Assembly (NCBI RefSeq): GCF_964355755.1
Contig: NC_092670.1
Span: forward strand, 24,973,795 to 25,037,794
Direction: 5' to 3'
Source of the DNA: Antedon mediterranea
Lineage: Eukaryota > Echinodermata > Crinoidea > Comatulida > Antedonidae
Length of the DNA stretch: 64,000 nt
Below the pieces are notes generated by a model. It made no database searches. It was not told the origin of the DNA and saw only the letters and a list, made by a program, of their open reading frames with translations. The translations under genes were made by a program, and so were the position numbers. This document shows positions 1 to 12,100 of the stretch, piece by piece; the stretch's first letter is position 1, and the number at the start of each line of letters is the position of its first letter.

Positions 1-121
1 GATGTCTTAACACTGCAATTACCAACATTCATCTGTCCACAATGACAGGACTAAGATGTCTGAAAGATGCACTTTAAATGGTACCATATTTAAATAAATT
101 CCTACGGCTTATTATACTTAC

Positions 122-3100
122 TTTCAGTATATTCAATAATGAGTTTATTGTGTTAAGATGCTGCGATCTGACAATGATCTGATTACCAATCAAAACATGA
201 TGGGCCAAATCATGGAAATTCAGACTACCAAAAACCTAATTTACAGAAAACAATTTTAGACAAAAATAAATTTGATGAATCAGAAAATGATAAAGTTGAA
301 AACATTCTGAGAGTAAACTTGAAAGTCAAAACTCTTCTGTTTTCTACTTTCAATAGATTTGTAAAACCAGACATATGACGGGGACCGAGGTTCCCAATAT
401 CAGTTTAAAAATTGTAATGTTGAATTGTTGGTCTACCTTTCTAAGGTCTTGTAATGAAGTAAAAACAGGTCCATTGTCATTGCACGGTTCTTCTACAATT
501 AACGGATTTGCCATCTCAATGGGTATGTGCTGAAGGAACTCCTCTTCATTTGGAGGTGTTTCAGTCTCTGCTTCCTTTAGCTTTGTTTCAACTTTGATAA
601 ATCCTTCCTCAGTTTCTAATATATAGAATGAAATAATTTTCTAAAAATCTCAATTTCATTTTATTTGATTTGTAAGAGTTCAAATTGGTGCAGATTCTGT
701 AACAGAAAGGTTTCTGTAACACTGATGTTTTCTGTAATCACCAGGATGGGTTCCGTATTACACCAGGATTTTTCTGGCAACTGATGAGGGTGATGATTAC
801 GATATTCGTATGGCAACCATTAAGGTGTTATAATAATCATATAAATGACAAAATTAGTTTTCTTACCTTCTTCTTTATCTAAGTCTACAACGGTTTCTTC
901 TTTTGGTGGGCCTTGCAAAACTTTTTCCACAATACGACTTGACCCCGTTTTTAACACCCAAGTAAACGTCATATGTATATACCTAAACAAATTCTTATCA
1001 TCTGTTAAGTCAGTCATAGACCTATAAGTACTACCACCACCACGTCGACGGAAAAACTGATCTTTCGTAAAAAACTCTTGACCCATTCGTTGCGCTCGTT
1101 GTGGCGTAGCTGTCTGCTCTTGTTCGTAAACTTTCACAGCTTTCGTTTGAAGTTCACCTATTAATGTACGTACATTTTTTACAATAAACGGCCAAGAATT
1201 AAGTAGGTATATTCGGTCCATCATAACAACAATAATACTGTAAAAACGTTGAAATCCGCGAGCCTTACTGTCTTTTATAAAGAAGGTGTAGCTGAATACG
1301 TATCCATGGTCATCATCACCAAAAAACACAGGTCCCTCACGTCCTTGGCATACCTGTAAAAAAGCAACAAATCATTGAAGAAAAAGTATGGCGACTTCAC
1401 AGAAAATGTATTGAGACCTCGGAAAAAAAGTATGGAGACCTCACAGAAAAGTATGGAGACCTCACTCACAAAAAAGTATTGATACCTCACAAAAAAAAAA
1501 AGTATGGAGACCTCGCAGAAAAGTATGGAGACCTCACAGAAAAAGTTTAGAGATCCCACAGAAAAGTATGGAGAACTTACAGAAAAGGTATGGAGATATC
1601 ACAGAAAAAGTATGGAGACCTAACAGAAAAAGTATGGAGAACCCAGAAAAAAAAGTATGGAGACCCCACAGAAAAAATAGGGAGACCTCACAGAAAAAGA
1701 ATAGAGTCCTCAAAGAAAAAGTTTGGAGTCCTCAAAGAAAAAGTTTGGAGACCCCACAGAAAAAGTATGGAGACATCACAGAAAAGGTATGGAGACCTAA
1801 CAGAAAAAGTATGGAGAACTCACTGAAAACTTTGTATGGAGACATCACAGAAACGTTATGGAGACCTCAAAGAAAAAGTATAGAGACCCCAGAGAAAAAA
1901 GTATGGAGACCCCACAGAAAAAAATAGGGAGACCTCACAGAAAAAGAATAGATTCCTCAAAGAAAAAGTTTGAAGTCCTCAAAGAAAAAGTTTGGAGACC
2001 CCACAGAAAAAGTATGGAGACATCACAGAAAAGGTATGGAGACATCACAGAAAAAGTATGGAGACATCACAGAAAAGGTATGGAGACATCACAGAAAAAG
2101 TATGGAGACCTCACAGAAAAAGTATGGAGACATCACAGAAAAGGTATGGAGACATCACAGAAAAAGTATGGAGACATCACAGAAAAAGTATGGAGACCTA
2201 ACAGAAAAAGTATGGAGACCCCACAGAAAAAGTATGGAGACATCACAGAAAAAGTATGGAGACCTCACAGAAAAAGTATGGAGACATCACAGAAAAAGTA
2301 TGGAGACCCCAGAGAAAAAGTATGGAGACCCCACAGACAAAATAGGGAGACCTCACAGAAAAAGTATGGAGTCCTCAAAGAAGTATAGAGACATCACAGA
2401 AAAAGTATGGAGATATTTGTATTTTTTACTTTCTCGATAAAAATGGTAAAAGAACATCATAATTTTTATCCCACATTATGGTTGATAAAAAGTCAATGAA
2501 TCTTTGGCAGCAAAAACAAATCTCCACCAATTTTGAAATATGCAATTTATTTGTCCTATGATTTATAAAAGATGTTTTTAGCAAAGACTTTGTTTACAGT
2601 AAAAGATTTATTATACTGTGTATACGGTACTGTATGTTCCATAACTTTTAATCTATTATGATACCACAGATTCTAAAAATAAACATTGCTTGCTTCCTTT
2701 TTCTGGATCACCAATTTTGAAGAGCAGTGTTCTGCATCACTGATTTTGAAATCATCATGTGACTCATTACTATAAAAATAGCTTAATACTGATCTTGTCA
2801 CACTTACAACCAACTTTTGTTTCATTGCTGGTGGAAAAGATAATAAATTATTGAAATGTTCAAAGTATTTTACATTTATTTATCAAATTCCTAAAATAAT
2901 GCCTAATTACTATTATTATAACACAATTACAGAGTTGTTGTACTTGCCAGCAAAAGAGGTCACATGACAGGAAGTAGTAGCAATTGGAAAAACCCACTTG
3001 GGTGTTGTGTACAGGAATATCGTAATGTATACTGTAGGATTTTGTTAATCAATAATTTTCAACAACTTTCTATTCATGTCTAGTTATTAATTGTAAAGGT

Positions 3101-6100
3101 AATTTAATTTTTTTTCTCTCTTTGGTTAGTTACTACTGTAAATAAAGGCATTTTTAAAAATTTGTTTACATTTCAAGAAACATTTACTGTACGGGTTATG
3201 ACCTTGAAGTATGTATAGTCCAACAGCGCATTTTATTTTTAAAATGTATAACATTTTTAGTCGCGTGGAAGCGACTCTATAGTTCACTAAGTCGGTCGGT
3301 CGGTCTGTCTGTCTGTCTGTCGGTCTGTCTGTCTGTCTGTCGGTCCGGTATCACTATGCGTTTTATCGCTTTATGACCTTATCTTGATATCAGTTTAATC
3401 TAGCTAAGTAAATTTTTCACAGAATATTCCTTATGGCCAGGAATCGATGTGGTTATGTTTTCACGGTGCGCAATAAAAAATTACGCGGTCTACGCACGAT
3501 TTAACGAAATCACGTTTGTAATCATATCTTAACAACCATGAATCACAATTAAATAAAATTTGGTACTCATAAATTTCAGGGCATAAATCATCATATGGCA
3601 ATACAATTACGTGCGTAGCACATGTAACGCATGCGTACGCGCGCTTAAAATTTTCAAAATTTATTTTCGATGAAATAAGAGTACGTTTCAGGCAATTTTA
3701 AGCGTTTACAAAATTGCCATGATTGCGCAGATTTTTGCGCGCGCACTGCGCGTTAAATGTTATTGCGCACACTTTTTGCCCGATTTCTGTTTTCTTGAAT
3801 TACTTTTCAACTCGAAATTACGTTATACGAGCACGTCAAATGTGACAGGCTACGCACGTGTAAATTAAAAAAAATATAAATGTTTTTAAACATTTCAACA
3901 TTTTTAAACATGTTCAGTAATTTCGGTCAGTATAGTTCACTATGTCGGTCGGTCCGTCTGTCTGTCGGTCTGTCTGTCTGTCGGTCTGTTTGTCTGTCGG
4001 TCCGGTATCACTATGCATTGCAGCACGCGACTTAGACCCCATTTACACTTCATCGACGATTTTTTAGCCGGCCCGAAGTCGGCCCGACGCCGGCTTTCTT
4101 TTTAGCCCGCAATGTGTTTACACTTACCCAAAAAGCCGGCCTCGGGCCCTTACTATTGCGTTTACACTTGCTCTCGCGGAAGAGTGCTCGATGATACGAT
4201 TTCGCTACAATCACGTCATATCCGCTCCTGTGCGTCTTAAAAAGTTAATATTATAAGCGTTATCAATCTACACTAGGCCTAGGCCTATCAACTTTATCAA
4301 AAAAGAATCAAATAACGGTATTTAATATGGATCAAAACAATTGTATTATTGCTTTACTACTAATGTTTGCGTCTCGTTTTCTAAAGAATAGTAGTAGATC
4401 ATACGCCTTTTTCACGAAACGGAAAACATCTTCGATCGATGATTCTTTACTCCATGATCGATGACAACACAAACAATGCCGTTCAACGAAGCGTAACCAA
4501 CAGAAATAACATAGCGTTTTCAGCCTATTTTCGGAGGACAAGTTACTTAAAAATTCGTAACTCCTCAACGGACAGTCGTATGGACAACATTTTTTACTGT
4601 AAAATGTTCTTTAAAGATTAGCCTATAGAACTGTGATTAAAAAAAATTTTATTTTTTTTTTTCACTTCTTAAGTACATCGAAAAAAACACCACAGTTTAT
4701 AAGCATAGGCGCCGCACATGGTGTCCTGAAATCCCCTGAAAACGCTATGTTATTTCTGTTGGTTACGCTTCGTTGCACACGGCATTGTTTGTCATAGATC
4801 GTGAAAAAGGCATCTTTACCAATTTAATTTCAATGAAGAATTTCCGATTCATCAGCAATAAGTTTCGTAAACTTAAAGCTATAGTTGACACAGAACGTTC
4901 ATTTTATGACCGCGAGTGTTTACACTATACGAAGTGCCGGCCCGAAGCCCGCAATTGCCGGCCCCCTGAAGCCTACTCTAGACTAGGCTCAAAATTGAGC
5001 CGGCTCGAGGCCGGCTCGGTTGTTCCCAGAGTGTTTACACTTGTGCACTTTTGGCTCGGAGCCGGCCTCGAGCCGGCCTCGGGCTCGCTAAAAGCTGAAG
5101 TGTAAATGGGGTCTAGATGGCTGTTGGCCTTGTTTCTATTACTATTAGCAATAAAACATGTTGCGTATTGTGTATGTACTATATGCATATCACCACACTT
5201 TCATTCACACTACATCCATCTCCATGACATTAAATTTATCCACCATGCATAGATAGGGCCCGTTTCTGCTGCCAACCCAAAATATACCGTATAAATATAC
5301 CGTATATATACCGTATATGAAATTCGTGCACCGTTTCCGCTGCACATACTTCGTGGGTGGGTTGTAAAAAAGTTGGCTTTCATTACCCAAAATGCATTTC
5401 GTGAGACGGAAGTATGGATTGACCTCGTGTGAGTGAGGTTTTTACAAAACAATGATGGTTCTCAAAACGTCGTAGCATTGCTTTCTATTTTAAATGTAAT
5501 GAGTAGAAGTAGCAACGAATTTACACCGCACATACAAGCACAATCTAGAAATGTCACTATAAATAAACTCTGTTATTCAAATTGAGTTTATATTATGCTA
5601 TATTATCCTATATTGCCGTTTTAATTTCCATTTTCTATTATACAGTATTTTACCATGATTTTACATCACGTTGTGTAAGAACATTCGATTTATTGTAATT
5701 AAAATCTTGGTATCGCTTCTGTTGCCATGCAGTCTTACCCCAACCTTCGCTTCCCCCCACAATTGAATTGCAAAAATAGTGATTTGTTCGGTCCACAGTG
5801 ACATTTTGATCTGTTGCTTGCTTTTACACGTGTGTTTCAACTTTCAATGCAGCAGAAAAACCAAAACAAACGCGTCGCTCTCTGTTAGTTTTTTACCTCG
5901 TGTCATGAGTCGGGTCACATTTACGGTATATTTTGAGTGCAGCAGAAACGGGGAACGAAATATACGGTATATTTTGGAATATACCGTATAATATCCACAA
6001 ACGATGGGGATATTTATGCAGTATATATACCGCAAATATATACGGTATATTTTTTATGAGACCCATTTCTGCTGCCAAAAAATATACCGTATATAAAATA

Positions 6101-9100
6101 TACCGTATATATACGGTATATTTTTGGCAGCAGAAACGGGGCCATAGGGAGCTTTCAATTTACGATGCCTGAAGACCTACACCTTGGCCTAGAAACCATC
6201 AAAACAAGGTAGGGAGAGTGGGAACATGTCCATATCCACACATGAACACAGTGAATAAACATGAAATACTTTGGTCGTTGCAAATTTAAAGCTCCCTAAC
6301 AAACTAAATGATCTAGTTTTACTGTAATTCTTACAGTTTCATCACAAGAAAACACCTTAATGTTAAATATTGTCATACAGTCCATTATTACACCAAACGT
6401 CCACATAATAACACTAGTTTTACTATTTTACAGATACATTTGTTTAATATGGCTACAAGCAAATTAAATCAGTTTCTTCAAGATGTTGATGAGGACTTAG
6501 TATGTTCTATTTGCCAGGAAAGGTTTCAACATCCTAAAAGTCTTCAATGTCTACATAGCTTTTGCTTGTCATGTTTAGAGAACTGGGTAAAAACAAACAA
6601 TGGCAAACTAACATGTCCAATGTGTTGCACATCATATCCTATTCCAGATGGCGGGCTTAAGAAGCTTCCACCAAATACATTTCTAAATAACATGTTAGAA
6701 AACATTGACAAATTTCAGAAGAAAGATAACATAAAATGTGTTTGTGGAACAACAGAACAGGCAATACATTACTGTAAAGAATGCAGACATTACTTGTGTT
6801 TCACATGTAGTAAGCAACATAACAAATTTCCAATGTTAGCAAGTCATGCACTACTTGCTGCAGGGGAAGTGCAATCAATGACGCCACAACAACTTGCAGC
6901 ATTAAATCCACCATTGTGTTCTTCTCACAACAAACCACTGGAGCTATACTGTACAAAATGTAAAGAACCAATATGCATCCACTGTGCAGTAACAGAACAT
7001 CAGGCAGTGGATCAAAATCATAAAACAATAGAAATTGTAAAAGCATTTGAATCATTTAAAGAATCTGCACAACAACTGAAATCAACAGCCCAACACTACA
7101 AAGGTAAACTAGAAAATGGACTCAAAGAGCTCACAGAGAATTCTAAAAAACTAAAAGAAAGTAAAGAAATGAGTATTAAAGATATCAATAATCAAGTTAA
7201 ACAAGTGAAACAAATAATCCAGAAAAAAGGAGATGAAATGAAAAAAAAAGTTGACACAATTTATGAAAATGAAAAGAAAACAAATGACTTAGAAATGGAG
7301 AAATTAAGAGCAATCACTGCTGAACTAGATACAAATGTAAGTTTCCTTAATCAGTCACTAAAGAGTGAACCAGCAACTGCCATGATGTCAAGTGAAATTG
7401 CATTGAATACACTGAAGGATCAAATGGATAATTCTGAAGAAATTAAACAAAATGACAATGGACAAATTAACTTCTTTGGAAACAAACATGAAATTGATTT
7501 GTTAAAACAACATGACATTGGAATTGTAACTCAAATTAATGTAAAGGTTCCTAAACATGTCATCCAAGGTGAAACAATTGTTGCAAAAATAAGAAAAACA
7601 CATCAAGTTGGTCCTAATCAACTTACAGCAACATGGACACATGCAACGGGATTAATCAAAATTGGTCAACTTGTTAAAAAAGATAATGAATATGTTATAA
7701 GAAGAGTATATAAGAATCCAGGAATCTGTACATTAAATGTGTATTTCAATGGTACCCCAATCAAACAATCACCATTTACTATCAACATAGAGAAGAAAGG
7801 ACTGGTAAATGATTTTGAAGTTGATGGGCAGCCTACAGGACTAGTAAAGTGTGCCGATGATTGCTTGCTGATTTCATCTTTCACAAATGAAATTCACAAG
7901 TACAAACAATCAGGAGAATGCATCAGTAAGATTACTCTACCAGAAGGTGTGCAAGTTTACAAAATGTACAAAATGAAGAATGACAACATAGCATTCAGTG
8001 ATGAAAACTGCATTAAAGTATGTGATATGAATGGTCTTCTGATAAAATCCATTGGGGAGGATGTATTGAATGATCCACGTAGTATTCACATAGATGAGGC
8101 AACAAATATTATTTATGTAGCAGATGGAAACACACAATGTGTGCTTATGTTTGACATCTATAGTGGTAAGGAACTGATGAAGATAGGATCACAAGAAGAA
8201 GTACAATATGGATACAATGATGTAACACTTACACAAACTGGGAAAGTGCTTGTAACAGATTGGGAAAATGGTCAAATTGTATTATATGATAATGAAGACA
8301 AGTCATTAAAAGTACTTATCAATGAAGGTGATGAAGATGGTAATGTGATAGAGCCACAAGGAGTTGTAGTTGATGAGGATGATAACATCATTGTATCAAG
8401 TCACCACAAACTACAACTATTCAGTAGTGATGGACATTTTATCAAAAGAATTGATCAGAAAGCAGATGGGATTAATGATCCAGAGCAGTTATGTATCATT
8501 TCATCAAACCCACGTAGAATTGCTATAGCTAATTATGGTGGCAGCAACATTAAAATATTCAACTACTAAAGTTGTCCTCAAATAAAAAATTCACATGAAT
8601 ATAATTGTCAACATGTAGGCTACTAAGTAAATCATTGATTCAGAATACCATTTGGATACTATTACTATATTATTAAACTAGTTACAGTAGATTAAATTAA
8701 TTTAAATGTTTTAATTATTAAAACAAATGTTTCATTGCTTTAGATTATACATAGGCCTAAAGTGATTATTATGTACATCCAGAAAATGATTTACATTGAA
8801 ATTAGGTTTATAATTTTATTGCATTATTGTAAATTCAAAGACTGATGCCTAAAAGTCATCATTGTACTATATTATTGCTATGGTTATTATCTATATAAAT
8901 TTACGTAAGGGCAAAATTCGGTAAATCGCGCCTTACTTCTATAATTTTTACTCGATGGTATATAATGTTGGTTCGTACTTTCGGTACTGATTTTAACCAC
9001 CTGATGTAATCCTGTTTACTAATTAAATTAAGTTAGATAATTAGTTATTGACGATTAAAACGAATTTAGGTTCAACGATTTGCCTCAAATAGGGGTGTTT

Positions 9101-12100
9101 TCCGACCGTGGTATACACTGTCTAATGGATGTCCATCTTGAAAAATACCCGCCACAAAAATTCGAGGAGGCTTCGCATTTTCCTATCTCCTCCTACGATA
9201 ATTGTTTTTAATAGCTGAAAACCGGTTGAACAGCTAGAGTACACCATCATAATGTTGAAGACAGGCCGATTTTCTTTAAAAAATACTATTTTGATAGATT
9301 TAATATACGATTATACAAATCTATTGATTTGCGATGAATGGAACATCCCAATCTCTCAGTCTGCCAGAGTTTGGTTTAACACAAGTACTGTAGGTAAATT
9401 TATGAGCCCTTGGTTTAACACATACGGTAGGTAAATATATGGGCCCTTTGAGAATAAACTTGCGAGATTGTGGATAGGCTCTACTGTTAGATATATAAAC
9501 ACATTATTATATACAAATAAACTTTATACTGACAGTTCTTTCTCAACGTTTGTATTAATTAATAATTACCAAATATAAACGTCGTAGTGGTGTATCGTGA
9601 CATGGTACTTTAATATTTCAATCGATTATGACAGTGACAGTTTTAACTAAACTAAATAAAGAATGTTCTCTAATATAATTCGGAATCTCTTGCCATACAC
9701 GGGGAAAATTAGTGTACAATGAATATTTAAAAGAAATAAATAAATAAATAAATAAAATAAAAAAAGTATTAAATCGCAAATGTTTTACTGTATTTAGAGG
9801 TATATTATTTATAGGCCTATAAAACATGAAAAAAATATTTCGTTACTGAGTGGATAAAGAATATATTTAAAAATTGTTCCTCTTTGTACCTATCCGCTTT
9901 CCCATCACTGAACCCTAATGTTACATACAAAACACAAATTGGGTTTCCTTAAATGAGTCTAAATCAAAAACTTGGACTCATTTTGTGATAAGTTTTTCCT
10001 TCGGAAGTAATTCCCAGGGTGCTAATTTTAGTTGACTACATAAATCATCGTGTCTATTTATTCGTTTCTGTAAACGACAATGTATATAGTCCTGCGGTAC
10101 GTACATTTGAAATCGCCAGTTTTGTTACGCTGAAATTCCTGTGTATTCGAGAACCATCTGTGGGCACGACCTAGATGGTACGCGAGCGAAGCGAGCGTAC
10201 CATCTAGTGATGTATAATTGATTGATTAAATAAAATTCCCTAAAAGTAATATTGGTACAATAATACACTAGTGATATGAAAGGCAAGGATGAGAAATAGA
10301 TTACATTGTTATTGCATCAAATATATACAACCTAATAACTGTCTTTCTTTTAAAACGTAAAACTTAATTTGAATTTTATCTGTGTATTTCAAGTTTAAAA
10401 AATGAGATATTTTAAAATTAGATTTATTTGTAGCTGTAGTGTTTTTTACAATAAATTCAGATGCATCTTCATAATATTTGTATCATTAAAAAGAATGATT
10501 GTCATCAAATAAAACAATAATAAAACAGTGGAATTGCAATACAAATGTTTTATTTCTTAGGAATGTTTCATGTTTCTATACTAGACTGTGAGTGGCAATT
10601 CTATGTCTGCTGTTGGTGAAATAATTAGACAATAAAAATGCATTACTAATAGTAATACAAAGTTTGTGTCCACATAAAAATTTATATTATTGTTATTAAA
10701 CAAAGAAACAGTATGGAGACCTCAAAGAAAAAGTATGAAGACCTCACAGCAAAGTATGGAGACCTCAAAGAAAAAGGAAGGAGACCTCAAAGAAAAAGGA
10801 AGGAGACCTCAAAGAAAAAATATGAAGACCTCACAGCAAAGTAAGGAGACCTCAAAGAAAAAGGAAGGAGACCTCAAAGAAAAAGGAAGGAGACCTCAAA
10901 GAAAAAGGAAGGAGACCTCAAAGAAAAAATATGAAGACCTCAAAGAAAAAGGAAGGAGACCTCAAAGAAAAAGGAAGGAGACCTCAAAGAAAAAGAAAGG
11001 AGACCTCAAAGAAAAAGTATGAAGATCTCAAAGAAAAAGTAATGAGACCTCAAAGAAAAAGAAAGGAGACCTCAAAGAAAAAGTATGAAGACCTCAAAGA
11101 AAAAGTATGAAGACCTCAAAGAAAAAGTATGAAGACCTCAAAGAAAAAGAAAGGAGACCTCAAAGAAAAAGTATGAAGACCTCAAAGAAAAAGTATGAAG
11201 ACCTCAAAGAAAAAGAAAGGAGACCTCAAAGAAAAAGTAATGAGACCTCAAAGAAAAAGTAAGGAGACCTCAAAGAAAAAGTAATGAGACCTCAAAGAAA
11301 AAGTAAGGAGACCTCAAAGAAAAAGTATGAAGACCTCAAAGAAAAAGTATGAAGACCTCAAAGAAAAAGTATGAAGACCTCAAAGAAAAAGTAAGGAGAC
11401 CTCAAAGAAAAAGTAATGAGACCTCAAAGAAAAAGTAAGGAGACCTCAAAGAAAAAGTATGAAGACCTCAAAGAAAAAGTAAGGAGACCTCAAAGAAAAA
11501 GTAATGAGACCTCAAAGAAAAAGTAAGGAGACCTCAAAGAAAAAGTAAGGAGACCTCAAAGAAAAAGTATGAAGACCTCAAAGAAAAAGTAAGGAGACCT
11601 CAAAGAAAAAGTAATGAGACCTCAAAGAAAAAGAAAGGAGACCTCAAAGAAAAAGTATGAAGACCTCAAAGAAAAAGTAATGAGACCTCAAAGAAAAAGT
11701 ATGGAGACCTCAAAGAAAAAGTAAGGAGACCTCAAAGAAAAAGTAAGGAGACCTCAAAGAAAAAGTATGAAGACCTCAAAGAAAAAGTAAGGAGACCTCA
11801 AAGAAAAAGTAATGAGACCTCAAAGAAAAAGTAAGGAGACCTCAAAGAAAAAGTAAGGAGACCTCAAAGAAAAAGTATGAAGACCTCAAAGAAAAAGTAA
11901 GGAGACCTCAAAGAAAAAGTAATGAGACCTCAAAGAAAAAGAAAGGAGACCTCAAAGAAAAAGTATGAAGACCTCAAAGAAAAAGTAATGAGACCTCAAA
12001 GAAAAAGTATGGAGACCTCAAAGAAAAAGTAAGGAGACCTCAAAGAAAAAGTAAGGAGACCTCAAAGAAAAAGTATGAAGACCTCAAAGAAAAAGTAAGG

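Noticed and set aside
1..121. A further FLCN exon at the window edge
   Set aside because: A possible acceptor near 93 opens a frame, but the translated residues do not resemble the next folliculin segment.
1568..2440. Long overlapping ORFs rich in [14 protein letters not shown] repeats
   Set aside because: They follow from a stop-free 22-bp repeat read in three frames. There is no start context, domain or splice logic, and the array lies inside FLCN intron 2.
10690..11022. Repeat-encoded Lys/Arg-rich ORF
   Set aside because: Entirely minisatellite array 2.
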